Made by a program: the position numbers and the translations under genes
Notes under the pieces: generated by a model
What the model was told of the DNA's origin: nothing
The model's database searches: none
What the model saw: only the letters and a program-made list of their open reading frames with translations
Shown here: positions 44,406 through 53,819 of the stretch, piece after piece
Layout of the letters: each line of letters starts with the position of its first letter
Numbering within the stretch: position 1 is the first letter of the stretch
Assembly: GCA_029256725.1 (NCBI GenBank)
Contig: JAQSXJ010000050.1
Span: 20,202-84,201 of the forward strand
From: Anaerocolumna sp.
GTDB taxonomy: Bacteria > Bacillota > Clostridia > Lachnospirales > Lachnospiraceae
Reading direction: 5' to 3'
DNA: 64,000 nucleotides

Positions 44406-44458
44406 AAAAAGAAGCACTCTGAATCCCATAGAATATGGGGGGCAGGGAGCTTCTTTTT
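44406..44458 (-). terminator. terminator of the typA/DUF2156 operon
   Basis: A three-part stem: AAAAAGAAGC/GCTTCTTTTT, CTCTG/CAGGGAG and CCCATA/TATGGG. On the minus strand a T-run closes it. A short (TA)n tract lies just beyond at about 44356-44370. Confidence 0.85.
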
Positions 44459-44498
44459 ATGAACAAGTATGGATTTCAGGGATGAAAAAGTAATTACT

Positions 44499-45431
44499 TT
44501 ATTTATCGTCTTTAAAATTACGTTGGTAGATGTGATATTTTGTTTCCAGTTTGATAGGCTGATAAGACAATTTGGCTTTACGCAGACCTTCTTGTCCAAG
44601 ATCATCTTCTCGGTTAACAACCTCTGCTTCTGGAAAGGCATGTATAAGAAACTGCTGGTTTATGAAATTATACAGGCCGGGAATATTAATATTAGCTTTT
44701 TCAATATGGATAAAGGCACATTTAATGTCCGGTGCGTAACTGCCAATGGTATAGGCTTCCAGATTTCCGTCTACATAGACACCACCGATGCTGCAATCAA
44801 CAAAGCCGCAATATTTGAATAAACGGTGTATTCCATTTTCTTCGCTTCGCATACTGCCATGCTTGTCTTCGTATTCTCTGTTATCCAGCCATCTGTCATG
44901 GAAACTCTCGATTTCTTCCACATTAGAACAATCAAGGGTACGATATTCATATCTGCCGTCATAGTTCTTCAAAAATGAATTCAGATGGTTTTTCTTCTTA
45001 TGATAGGCTTTACCGCTGAGAGTACGCAATTTTGATGCATCATAAAGATAATCATGATTATCTCTGCAGTTCTCAATTTCGAATTCCTCTTCAAACCCAG
45101 GTATGGTCTTTAATGCAGAAAGAAAAGTTTCGTCAATAAGATACATATTTAGGGGCTTGTTCAGTTCTTTGTTCCAGTGTTCCTTAATCTCCTGAAAGAC
45201 AGCTGGGATATCAGATTCTTTGCATAAAGGCATCATAGGACTTGTTTTGTCTTCAGTCATTATAACGCATACCATATATTGGTCATTCCGGTAATAATGG
45301 GTATTGTAGAATTCCTCCCAGATAAACATGTTAACCGGCTGTCGTTCAGAGATGTAAACCGGTCTCAGATTAGAATAAGATTCTAATCTGAGACAGTCTG
45401 CTATCGTTAATTTGTTAAATTCAATTCCCAT
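44499..45431 (-). CDS. DUF2156 (phosphatidylglycerol lysyltransferase-like GNAT fold) protein
   Basis: 310 residues of the DUF2156 family, a tandem GNAT fold shared with the aminoacyl-transfer domain of MprF. Family features are the FIWEEFYNTHYYRN start, the AYHKKKNHLNSFLKNY block and the end FPEAEVVNREDDLGQEGLRK. No MprF-like membrane domain, so a soluble acyl- or aminoacyl-transferase of unknown substrate. Start: ATG at 45431, seven bases after AGGAG. It follows typA by 42 bases. Confidence 0.85.
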   Translation of the reverse strand: MGIEFNKLTIADCLRLESYSNLRPVYISERQPVNMFIWEEFYNTHYYRNDQYMVCVIMTEDKTSPMMPLCKESDIPAVFQEIKEHWNKELNKPLNMYLIDETFLSALKTIPGFEEEFEIENCRDNHDYLYDASKLRTLSGKAYHKKKNHLNSFLKNYDGRYEYRTLDCSNVEEIESFHDRWLDNREYEDKHGSMRSEENGIHRLFKYCGFVDCSIGGVYVDGNLEAYTIGSYAPDIKCAFIHIEKANINIPGLYNFINQQFLIHAFPEAEVVNREDDLGQEGLRKAKLSYQPIKLETKYHIYQRNFKDDK

Positions 45432-45473
45432 ATGCATTCTCCTGTAAAGGTAATTCCTTTGTGGTAAAAGCAA

Positions 45474-47306
45474 TTATTTTGAATTACGTTTAGCTCTCAT
45501 TCTGAGAGTAGGATCTAATAATTTCTTTCTGATTCTTAAGTTCTGGGGAGTAACCTCTAAGAGTTCATCTGTATCAATAAACTCTAATGCCTGCTCTAAA
45601 CTTAATACCTTTGGAGCAACCAGTTTAAGAGCATCGTCGGCACCTGAGGAACGGGTATTGGTGAGCTGCTTTCTCTTGCAGACATTAACTTCTATATCCT
45701 CTGCTTTCGCATTCAGACCAACTACCATACCGGAGTAAACCTTAACACCGGCTGGAATAAAGAGGGTACCTCTCTCCTGAGCATTAAAGAGACCATAAGT
45801 AATTGCCTCACCGGTTTCATAAGCAATTAAGGAACCTTGTTTTCTGTACTGGATATCTCCCTTATAAGGGCCGTAATCTTCAAATAAGGTATTAATAATT
45901 CCGTTACCCTTCGTATCTGTGAGGAATTCACCTCTGTAACCGATAAGTCCTCTGGAAGGAATAAGGAATTCAAGTCTTGAGTATCCGCCGTTTCCGTTAG
46001 ACATTCCCTGAAGCTCACCTTTACGCTGGCTTAATTTATCAATAACAGCTCCTGTGAATTCTTCCGGTACGTCAATAATTGCACGTTCCATGGGTTCTAA
46101 CTGTTTCCCTTTTTCATCATAACGATAGAGAACCTCAGCCTTACTTACAGCGAATTCATAACCTTCTCTACGCATATTTTCGATAAGAACGGATAAATGG
46201 AGTTCTCCTCTACCGGATACCTTAAAGCTCTCTGTGTTCTCAGTTTCTTCTACACGAAGGCTGACATCTGTATTAAGCTCACGTAATAAACGCTCTCTTA
46301 AATGTCTGGAGGTAACGAACTTACCTTCCTGTCCGGCAAGAGGGCTGTCGTTAACAATAAAATGCATTGCGATAGTAGGCTCTGATATTTTCTGAAAAGG
46401 AATAGCTTGGGGATTCTCAGGAGAGCAGATTGTATCACCGATGTGGATATCAGAAATACCGGAAATCGCAACGATGGAGCCTATGGAAGCTTCATTTACC
46501 TCAACCTTTTTCAGGCCTTCGAATTCATAAAGCTTGCTTATCTTAACTTTTTGGCTCTTATTGGGGTCATGAGCATTTACAAGAACTGCATCCTGGTTTA
46601 CTTTAATGATACCGTTATCAACTTTACCTACACCGATACGGCCTACATATTCATTGTAATCAATGGTGCTGATAAGTACCTGTGTACTTTCCTCAGGATC
46701 ACCTTCAGGAGCAGGGATATAATCAATGATAGTTCGGAAAAGGGGTTTCATATTTTCAGGAGACTCATCTAATTCAAGAATTGCAACACCGGATTTGGCA
46801 GAAGCAAATACAAAAGGACAGTCAAGCTGATCATCAGTAGCATCCAGCTCAATAAATAGTTCAAGAACTTCATCAATAACCTCTGCAGGTCTGGCTTCGG
46901 GACGGTCAATTTTATTGATACATACAATAACCGGAAGATCCAGTTCCAAAGCTTTCTTCAGAACGAATTTGGTCTGGGGCATAGGGCCTTCAAAGGCATC
47001 AACTACTAAAACAACACCGTTAACCATCTTAAGTACACGTTCTACTTCGCCGCCGAAGTCAGCATGTCCCGGTGTATCTATAATATTAATCTTCACGCCT
47101 TCATATGAAACAGCTGTATTCTTGGAAAGGATAGTAATACCACGTTCTCTTTCAATATCATTAGAATCCATGACTCTTTCCTGTACAGCCTGATTGGTGC
47201 GGAATACTCCGCTTTGCTTTAAGAGCTCATCAACAAGGGTAGTCTTGCCATGATCAACATGGGCTATGATTGCAATGTTTCTGATGTCTTCTCTTTGGAT
47301 TTTCAT
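45474..47306 (-). CDS. typA: TypA/BipA translational GTPase
   Basis: 610 residues. G1 AHVDHGKT (15-22), G2 RERGIT, G3 DTPGHADF and G4 NKID are all present, followed by EF-G-like domains III and V and the unique TypA C-terminal domain. TypA binds ribosomes and helps 50S assembly and stress or cold adaptation. ATG behind AGAGGTT. Confidence 0.97.
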   Translation of the reverse strand: MKIQREDIRNIAIIAHVDHGKTTLVDELLKQSGVFRTNQAVQERVMDSNDIERERGITILSKNTAVSYEGVKINIIDTPGHADFGGEVERVLKMVNGVVLVVDAFEGPMPQTKFVLKKALELDLPVIVCINKIDRPEARPAEVIDEVLELFIELDATDDQLDCPFVFASAKSGVAILELDESPENMKPLFRTIIDYIPAPEGDPEESTQVLISTIDYNEYVGRIGVGKVDNGIIKVNQDAVLVNAHDPNKSQKVKISKLYEFEGLKKVEVNEASIGSIVAISGISDIHIGDTICSPENPQAIPFQKISEPTIAMHFIVNDSPLAGQEGKFVTSRHLRERLLRELNTDVSLRVEETENTESFKVSGRGELHLSVLIENMRREGYEFAVSKAEVLYRYDEKGKQLEPMERAIIDVPEEFTGAVIDKLSQRKGELQGMSNGNGGYSRLEFLIPSRGLIGYRGEFLTDTKGNGIINTLFEDYGPYKGDIQYRKQGSLIAYETGEAITYGLFNAQERGTLFIPAGVKVYSGMVVGLNAKAEDIEVNVCKRKQLTNTRSSGADDALKLVAPKVLSLEQALEFIDTDELLEVTPQNLRIRKKLLDPTLRMRAKRNSK

Positions 47307-47857
47307 CGTAACCTCTTTCTTGAATGTCCAATCTTTGATTGGATATTTACTTATTTGACTATTTTCCGTCTGTGTGGCTTACCACACATACATATCAGGA
47401 TAGAAAAATAGTCTTCTGTTGTTTAATATCCTCTTTCCTGAATCAACTTTGTCCGGATATTTGTTTATATGATCTTAGACCAGCTGTTACTGCTGATGCG
47501 GCAGAATTTAATTTTACTGTCATAATAGCGATACTATTTCAATAAAATATATAGATTTATAAAAACTATATTAAGCTCAATATAAGCAATAACACTCTAA
47601 CTAAAACATTTTAACATACTACGGGAAATTTACAAGGTATTTCTTTAGAGGGCGGTATTTTCAGCGTTTTGCTTACCCTTTCACAACAAATGGAAAAAAA
47701 CTTATAAAAAATTTTTTAAAATTTGGTTCTAAAAGGAATAAAACAAGCATACATATAGTATTGGAGAATAATTTTATCTTGAAGGTCAGGACAATACAAT
47801 TGGGATACCAATTATAAATTGTACAGAACACGAGTAAAGAGAAGGGAGTCATACGAA
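47307..47857. other. gene-free stretch between typA and the SSB-like remnant
   Basis: About 550 AT-rich bases, divergent on both sides, presumably holding the typA promoter and the promoter of the SSB-like gene. No RNA family is recognised. Confidence 0.5.
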
Positions 47858-48413
47858 ATGACAGATAAAGTATTTGATAACAATCAAGTAAGTATTGCAG
47901 GCGAGGTAATGACTCTATGATAACATACCTATTATGATATCTGAGAGACTGGTTGATGTAAAAGCAGATTTAAAAGGCAAGTATGTAGAGGTTAATGGAC
48001 AGTTTCGTTCCTATAACCGTCATGAGGACAACAAGAACAGGCTGGTTCTGTCTGTATTTGCCAGAGAAATCAAAGTAAGCGAAGAGGATACGGAAGGTAT
48101 CCGCCCCAATTTCATCTTTTTAGACGGTTTTGTCTGCAAGCAGCCCATTTATCGAAAAACTCCCTTAGGAAGAGAAATAGCTGATATTTTACTTGCAGTA
48201 AACAGACCTTATGGAAAATCCGATTACATACCCTGCATCTGTTGGGGAAGAAATGCCAGATTTGCCGAGAATTTCACCGTTGGAGGACACATCCAGGTAT
48301 GGGGCAGAATCCAGAGCAGAGAGTACCAGAAAAAGATCAGTGAAAATGATTTTGAAAAAAGAATTGCTTATGAAGTATCGGTAAGTAAGCTGGAATATCT
48401 GGACGAATATTAA
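47858..48413 (+). pseudogene. SSB-like (OB-fold) protein gene with internal deletion and frameshift
   Basis: An ATG behind AAGGGAG starts MTDKVFDNNQVSIAGEV, then two foreign codons and a stop. A second frame, shifted by one, resumes at YDNIPIMISERLVDVKADLKGKY and runs to the end with RLVLSVFAREI, KTPLGREIADILLAVNRPYG and YIPCICWGRNARF, typical of a clostridial SSB-like protein. Compared with that family as I recall it, about 30 codons between GEV and NIPIM are gone, removing a central strand of the OB fold. The downstream ATG at 47934 has no clear ribosome site. Confidence 0.75.
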
Positions 48414-48478
48414 GAGAATAACAAGAGACTCAATTATAGATTCCATCATAAAATAAGAAGGTGCTGTTGCAAAAAGAT

Positions 48479-48525
48479 AGGAAATGCCGGAAGGTAAACT
48501 AGTAGTTCCTTCCGGCATTTCCTTA
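48479..48525 (+). terminator. hairpin after the SSB-like gene
   Basis: A perfect 16-bp stem, AGGAAATGCCGGAAGG with its complement. The T-tract is short (TTAG), so it may mark a bidirectional end for the convergent gene. Confidence 0.7.
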
Positions 48526-48617
48526 GATGCAGCAGTACTTTTTATTTTTATAGCTGGTATCTGGTTCAATGTCATCAAAACACTGTAATTTTACAAATCC
48601 GATTAAGGATACCTCAC

Positions 48618-48905
48618 TTATTCAAAAGTTTTACTTTCTTCCTTTAAATACTTAACCAATGATGAATATTTTGCCATTGGAATAGCAAAAAGGCCGCAAA
48701 AGATTAACAAAACAATTCTAAGAGCCCATGCAACAGGCGCTGAAACTGACACTAGATTTGGAATGAATGTCATAGTCCCCAGTAGGGCCATCATAAGAAC
48801 ATCCCAAGCAAAAACCCGTCTGATTGCCTTATAGATGTTTAGTTTATCATGTATATCTGTATGCAATTCAAATGAATTTCCATCTCTCTTTTTCTCCAAA
48901 ATCAA
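48618..48905 (-). CDS. small two-helix membrane protein
   Basis: About 95 residues with two hydrophobic segments (about 33-53 and 58-77) and charged ends (KYSSLVKYLKEESKTFE). No family recognised. There is no ATG: TTG at 48905 or 48899 are possible starts, with AAGGAA three or nine bases upstream. Convergent with the SSB-like gene. Confidence 0.5.
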   Translation of the reverse strand: MILEKKRDGNSFELHTDIHDKLNIYKAIRRVFAWDVLMMALLGTMTFIPNLVSVSAPVAWALRIVLLIFCGLFAIPMAKYSSLVKYLKEESKTFE

Positions 48906-48996
48906 AAGTTCCTTGTTTCACATTGAGAAATTCACTTATCAAGTATATAATAATCCTGAAAATAAAAGATTGGGGTAACACGGAAAGGAGCCTGTT

Positions 48997-49836
48997 ATGG
49001 CAAGTATACACTTAAGATATCCGGAAGGAAAAGCAAAAGCATTGACATTAAGTTACGATGACGGAGTGGAGCAGGATAAAAAGCTGCTGGAAATTATGGA
49101 GAAATACGGATTAAAAGGAACCTTTAACTTAAACAGCGGTTTATACGCCGAGGAGGATACAGAGTATCCAGCCGGTCAGATACACAGAAGAATGACAGAA
49201 AAGCAGATAAATGAGTGCTTTCAGAATTCCGGTCAGGAAATTGCAGTCCATTCCCTCACCCATCCATTTCTGGAGCAGCTGCCGGGAAATCTGGTAATAA
49301 AGGAAATTACAGAAGACAGAGAGCGCCTGGAGAAACAGTTTGATACTATAATACGCGGAATGGCATACCCCTTTGGTACCTATAGTGACAGCGTAGTAGA
49401 AATACTGAAAAACAGCGGCATTGCCTATGCAAGAACCGTAATCTCCACCTTTGATTTCAGAATGCCTGCCGACTGGCTGAGATTGACCGCGACCTGCCAT
49501 CATAAAGCACCGGAGCTAATGCAGCTTGCTAAAAAGTTCATAGAAGACGAAGTCGATCGGGCACCTTACCTGTTCTATCTTTGGGGACACAGCTATGAAT
49601 TTGAAGCCGATAACAACTGGCAGGTCATAGAAGAATTTGCCGAATATATGAGTAATAGAAAAGATGTCTGGTATGCAACCAATATTCAGATATACGAGTA
49701 TACTAAAGCTTACGAGCAATTAGTATTCAGCTCAGACGGCAGAAGAATAAATAACCCAACAGCCACAGACCTCTGGCTGAAATACGATGATACAATTTAC
49801 GAGATAAAGTCCGGTACAACGTGTAGTATAAAGTAG
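48997..49836 (+). CDS. polysaccharide deacetylase family protein (NodB fold)
   Basis: 279 residues. The catalytic motifs are LSYDDG (metal-binding Asp pair), HSLTHP (two metal histidines) and AYPFGTYSD. There is no signal peptide or membrane helix, so it may act in the cytoplasm or on a small sugar or cyclic substrate. The family includes chitin, peptidoglycan and xylan deacetylases, and metal-dependent amidases. AAAGGAG precedes the ATG. Confidence 0.88.
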   Translation: MASIHLRYPEGKAKALTLSYDDGVEQDKKLLEIMEKYGLKGTFNLNSGLYAEEDTEYPAGQIHRRMTEKQINECFQNSGQEIAVHSLTHPFLEQLPGNLVIKEITEDRERLEKQFDTIIRGMAYPFGTYSDSVVEILKNSGIAYARTVISTFDFRMPADWLRLTATCHHKAPELMQLAKKFIEDEVDRAPYLFYLWGHSYEFEADNNWQVIEEFAEYMSNRKDVWYATNIQIYEYTKAYEQLVFSSDGRRINNPTATDLWLKYDDTIYEIKSGTTCSIK

Positions 49837-50081
49837 CTGAGAAAACGTAGTAAAGTAATATCAAACAAAACATAAAAAAAACTTTAAGCTTCCATATTAA
49901 TATAATGCAAGCCAGAAGTAGCCCTTTGGATATCTAACCACAATAAAGATTGAAACGGTAAAATGTCGATCCATATCTAAATGCTCCTTAAAATAAATAT
50001 CTTAACTCTAATATAGATTATAAACATTCGTACAAGTATATTAAAGTCTAAGTAAACCAATAACGTCATTTACAGTAAACA

Positions 50082-50324
50082 GAAAACCTGACCTCCTCTT
50101 TGAGAGTTTTTGTCTCGGAAAGGTTCCTTATGACACTTGTACTGCAGAAACCGCGCCAAGAACCGAATAAGCCACTGTTTGAGCGTACAAAAAACTGGCA
50201 AAAGGCACAGCCTGTTATTACGCGAGTTTGGCTTATTCGGTTCTGCCTTAAGCGGATTCTGCAGTACTAGTGGAATAAGGGTTCTTCTCCGAATAAAAAC
50301 GTACAAAGAGGAGGTCAGGTTTTC
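50082..50324. repeat. 243-bp imperfect palindrome abutting the GH43 remnant
   Basis: GAAAACCTGACCTCCTCTTTG at the left end has its complement at the right end. Inner blocks such as TACTGCAGAA and AGAACCGAATAAGCC are also mirrored. Arms are about 105 bases. It has no sequence in common with the palindrome at 44 kb but the same architecture. It lies directly against truncated GH43 coding sequence, as an inserted element would. Confidence 0.8.
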
Positions 50325-51111
50325 GTCCACCCCCAAAGACCAGCTTTCGCCAAAATCCAAGAGTATTAATATCTGTATCTTTCTTAATAATTCGAAATCT
50401 CAGGATACTGCCTGCGGTATTCCGTCGGTGCTCACCATTGTGGAGGAGACGTTATTTGTTGCTCCCAGTGAACCCTTTAGCAAAGGAAGTTCCTTTGAAG
50501 GCTACGCTTTTTTTGAAGCACCTTCTATTAGAAAGAGAGGAGAAACCTATTATTTCATTTATTCTTCTGTTGCCATAACGGAGCTTTACCGGGAGGCAGC
50601 GGCTTTACCCGTTCGGTATGCGTAGAGCAGTTTCAGTATGAAGATGATGGTACCTTTCCGGTACTTAATATGACGGAAGAGGGTGTGGCTCCTGTTGGGT
50701 ATCTGAATCCTTACATAAGAAATGAAGCAGAGACCAATGCCTGGGCACAGGGTATCAATACAGAACCCTGCAGCCAGGGAGGCATAAATGTATGCCATAT
50801 TGATGACGGGGATTATATCCGGGTAAGCAGTGTGGACTTTGGAGAAGTTGGTCCGGAAGCCTTTCAGGTATGTGTTGCCGCCGCCTCTGGGGGAGGAGCC
50901 ATAGAAATACGTCTAGACAGTATGGGGGGGACCGATGCTTGGAAGAGTTGAGGTACCTGCTACCGGTGCCTGGGATAATTGGAGAATGGTAACCGAAAAT
51001 GTTAAAAACACCCAGGGAAGGCATGATATTTATTTTACTTTTCATGGCAATGCCTCGGGTAATCTTTTTAAGATGGATTATTGGAGGTTCGAAGCCAAAA
51101 AGGAAGAATAA
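50325..51111 (+). pseudogene. decayed GH43-CBM6 glycoside hydrolase gene
   Basis: Only pieces of a GH43 catalytic domain remain: FVAPSEPF, EGYAFFEAPSIRK, ETYYFIYSS, then after a gap and frame change GFTRSVCVEQFQYEDDGTF. A CBM6 follows (NPYIRNEAETNAWAQGI, HIDDGDYIRV) and is broken by a frameshift in a seven-G run at 50924-50930 before it continues as LGRVEVPATGAWDNWRMV to a stop near 51111. The N-terminal half of GH43, with the catalytic base, is missing and replaced by the palindrome. It once cut arabinoxylan-type chains. Confidence 0.8.
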
Positions 51112-51249
51112 ACATTATAGGTTCAATTAATAAGCGGCTGCCGGGATTACCTAGGATAAATAACAGATTCCTGAGAATATGATTTTACTCAAGGTAATGC
51201 TTACTATATCCTGCCAGCAGCGGTAGAGTTTAAGGGAGTTTTTGCAGTA

Positions 51250-51285
51250 ATTTCATGAGCTGCTCTTCGGAGTGGCTCATGAAAT
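51250..51285. terminator. UUCG-capped hairpin before the lysine riboswitch
   Basis: A perfect 11-bp stem ATTTCATGAGC/GCTCATGAAAT with inner CTC-TTCG-GAG. There is no T-run. It may be the old terminator of the GH43 gene. Confidence 0.5.
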
Positions 51286-51292
51286 ATAATGG

Positions 51293-51321
51293 TTGACAAC
51301 ACTACTTTACAATGTTAATAT
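51293..51321 (+). promoter_or_regulatory. promoter of the dapA-dapB transcript
   Basis: TTGACA, 17 bases, TAATAT, about 35 bases before the lysine riboswitch. Confidence 0.6.
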
Positions 51322-51353
51322 AAACAGGATATTTGATTTTTTGATCAATTAAA

Positions 51354-51531
51354 TAACGTGATTTGGTAGAGGCGCATTTTTTAATAGTACATAGCAGGAT
51401 ATGGCAGAACATAGACGAACGCTGTGGAAAGGAAAAGATGCCGAAATGAAGAAGAATTTTGCTTTTTCTTTGTTGGGCATACAGTTAAGAGCTGTGTGAC
51501 TGTCATCAAGAAATTGATGGAGTGCTGCCTA
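51354..51531 (+). promoter_or_regulatory. lysine riboswitch (L box)
   Basis: L-box elements are in order: GGTAGAGGCGC, AATAGTAC with CAGGATATGG, GTGGAAAGGAAAAGATGCCGA, TGTTGGGC, GTGTGACTGTCAT and the closing GGAGTGCTGCC. Lysine binding is expected to favour the terminator at 51588-51612 and repress dapA. Confidence 0.93.
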
Positions 51532-51587
51532 AAGAATAAACATTTGTTTCTCCATGTGTTGGAGAACTTTTAACGGAATTCTTTGGT

Positions 51588-51612
51588 GTCGGCTCATAGG
51601 CCGGCTTTTTTT
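51588..51612 (+). terminator. lysine riboswitch terminator
   Basis: GTCGGC/GCCGGC stem, short loop and seven T. An alternative TCTCCA/TGGAGA hairpin lies just upstream (about 51550-51566). Confidence 0.85.
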
Positions 51613-51692
51613 ATTTCACTTCTATTTCTTTACCAAAAGTCTAGAAACGTTAGACCAGAATGGCCGCTTGGCCGAAAAACAGGAGGTGCCTT

Positions 51693-52583
51693 ATGGCAAT
51701 ATTTAAAGGAGCTGGGGTTGCAATCGTAACACCCTTTGATGAAAATCTGAATGTAAACTATGATAAGCTTGGAGAACTGATTGATTATCAGATTGATAAC
51801 GGAACAGACAGCATAATAATCTGTGGAACTACAGGTGAATCCTCCACTCTTACAGAGAAAGAACATATGGAATGTATCCGTTATACAGCTCAGAAAGTTG
51901 CAGGCAGAGTACCTGTAATAGCAGGAACCGGCTCTAATTGCACCCAGACAGCCATCGAATTATCAGAAGATGCTAAAAGAGCGGGAGCTGATGGTCTGCT
52001 TCTTGTAACACCATATTATAATAAGGCAACTCAAAAAGGATTGATTCAGCATTTTACCCTGATTGCAAAAGCGGTAGATCTGCCTATTGTATTATACAAT
52101 GTACCCAGCAGAACAGGCTGTAACCTGTTACCTGCTTCCACAGCAGAACTCTTTAAAGAAGTGGATAACATCGTAGCAATTAAGGAAGCCAGTGGAAACA
52201 TTTCACAGGTAGTTGAATTAATGCATAGAACACAAGGGGATATTGATCTGTATTCCGGAAATGATGACCAGATTGTACCCTTACTTTCACTTGGAGGTAT
52301 TGGAGTAATATCTGTCCTATCCAATATACTGCCAAGAGAAACACATAACATAGTAGCTGATTTCTTAAAAGGAGACAGTAAGGCCAGCCTACAGGAACAG
52401 CTTCGTCTTATACCTTTAATTGAAGCCTTATTCTGCGAAGTTAATCCAATTCCGGTTAAAAAAGCGTTAAACCTTATGGGCTTTGAAGTAGGTTCTTTAA
52501 GAAGTCCTTTAACAGAGCTGGAAGAGGCAAATACCCAGAAACTTATAAAAGCGATGAAAGACTGCGGAATGAAACTGGTATAA
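51693..52583 (+). CDS. dapA: 4-hydroxy-tetrahydrodipicolinate synthase
   Basis: 296 residues. DapA condenses pyruvate with aspartate semialdehyde, the first step to lysine and diaminopimelate. Signatures are GTTGESSTLT, the tyrosine of LYNVPSRTG and the Schiff-base lysine in VAIKEASGN. I use the ATG at 51693 behind AGGAGG, not the frame start 33 bases earlier. Controlled by the lysine riboswitch; dapB follows at 150 bases. Confidence 0.96.
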   Translation: MAIFKGAGVAIVTPFDENLNVNYDKLGELIDYQIDNGTDSIIICGTTGESSTLTEKEHMECIRYTAQKVAGRVPVIAGTGSNCTQTAIELSEDAKRAGADGLLLVTPYYNKATQKGLIQHFTLIAKAVDLPIVLYNVPSRTGCNLLPASTAELFKEVDNIVAIKEASGNISQVVELMHRTQGDIDLYSGNDDQIVPLLSLGGIGVISVLSNILPRETHNIVADFLKGDSKASLQEQLRLIPLIEALFCEVNPIPVKKALNLMGFEVGSLRSPLTELEEANTQKLIKAMKDCGMKLV

Positions 52584-52736
52584 GTTTGAAGATATAATTG
52601 GCAAAGCTTTCAGCTTTGTAATATAATTAGGATAGAATGTGGTTCTTAAGTATCCGGTAGGTCAAAGGACCATGAAGTTAAAGTACTGAAAGGATACGAA
52701 TATCAATCAGAGATGGTATTCAGAAATGAGGTTGAA

Positions 52737-53492
52737 ATGATTAATATAATTTTGCGTGGCTGTAACGGTCGAATGGGTCAGGAGATAACAAGAATCTGTG
52801 GTGGAGATGATGCTGCAGAGATTATCGCCGGAATTGACGTTAACAACCGCTTTGAAAATTCCTACCCTGTATATGATTCTTTTACAAAATGTACGGAAAA
52901 AGCTGATGTAATAATTGATTTTTCTTCTCCAAGGTATATTAAGGAGATGTTTGATTATGGCATCCGTACAAATACTCCTATTATACTGTGTTCCACCGGT
53001 CTGTCAGAAGAAGATCTGGACCTGGTAAAAGAGACTTCAACGAAAATTGCTATTCTTCGTTCTGCCAATATGTCCTTAGGAATCAATACTGTAATTAAGC
53101 TTTTGAAAGAGGCAACAGCCCTTTTAAGTGCGGGCGGCTTTGATATAGAAATTGTTGAAAAGCATCACAATCAGAAAGTGGATGCACCTTCCGGAACGGC
53201 ATTGTTACTTGCAGACTCCATAAATGAAGTGTTAAATGGTGAATACGACTATGTATATGACCGTTCTACTGTTCGTGAGAAGCGCGGAGAAAAGGAAATC
53301 GGTATTTCAGCAGTACGCGGAGGCAGTATCGTGGGAGATCACGAAGTAATTTTTGCAGGACTTGATGAAGTAATTGAGATTAAGCACACTGCCTACTCCA
53401 GAGCAATATTCGCAAAAGGCGCCATTGCTGGGGCGAAATTTATAGTTGATAAACAACCGGGACTTTATGGTATGCAGGATGTGGTAGCTTAA
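52737..53492 (+). CDS. dapB: 4-hydroxy-tetrahydrodipicolinate reductase
   Basis: 252 residues, next enzyme after DapA, reducing its product with NAD(P)H. The Rossmann start is ILRGCNGRMGQEI, the substrate motif EKHHNQKVDAPSGTAL and the C-terminal AIFAKGAIAGAKFI. ATG at 52737, five bases after GAGG. Confidence 0.96.
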   Translation: MINIILRGCNGRMGQEITRICGGDDAAEIIAGIDVNNRFENSYPVYDSFTKCTEKADVIIDFSSPRYIKEMFDYGIRTNTPIILCSTGLSEEDLDLVKETSTKIAILRSANMSLGINTVIKLLKEATALLSAGGFDIEIVEKHHNQKVDAPSGTALLLADSINEVLNGEYDYVYDRSTVREKRGEKEIGISAVRGGSIVGDHEVIFAGLDEVIEIKHTAYSRAIFAKGAIAGAKFIVDKQPGLYGMQDVVA

Positions 53493-53572
53493 GGGATAAT
53501 ATTAGATTATCGCATCAGAAGGCAGGTGCTCTTGATACATGTAAAGACATCTATCAGCATCCAAGAACTACT

Positions 53573-53701
53573 ATGGATAGAAATGTCGAATTTCTTACGA
53601 ATCGTCCTCTTAGTGTTAGATTGGTAAAAAAACTAGGCTCATTGAGTGATAGTGAAATAAGTAGAGCCAATGAAGAGTTTGAAAAGATATTATCTCAATA
53701 G
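53573..53701 (+). pseudogene. short unidentified frame after dapB, possible gene remnant
   Basis: A 42-codon frame (MDRNVEFLTNRPLSVRLVKK..., ending FEKILSQ and a stop) stays open upstream into the dapB end in another frame, without ribosome site. The helical, charged sequence looks like a real protein C-terminus, but no family is recognised. It lies in a 327-base gap otherwise empty. Confidence 0.3.
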
Positions 53702-53756
53702 AAGCATAAGTAACGTTACACAATCTTAATAAAAGCAATTATTTATAGAACAATAT

Positions 53757-53780
53757 GAGCAGAGCGTAACAGCTCTGCTC
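53757..53780. terminator. hairpin between the dapB and DUF438 regions
   Basis: A perfect 9-bp stem GAGCAGAGC/GCTCTGCTC. T-tracts are weak on both sides. Confidence 0.6.
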
Positions 53781-53819
53781 AAAAATTAAACACTTAAGTT
53801 GTGGCTAATCCTATGGGTT

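Noticed and set aside
45474..47306. Tet(M)-type ribosomal protection protein
   Set aside because: Length, AHVDHGKT context and C-terminal domain fit TypA/BipA, not a resistance factor.
51630..51866. Minus-strand frame over the dapA start
   Set aside because: Antisense shadow of dapA with no initiation signal.
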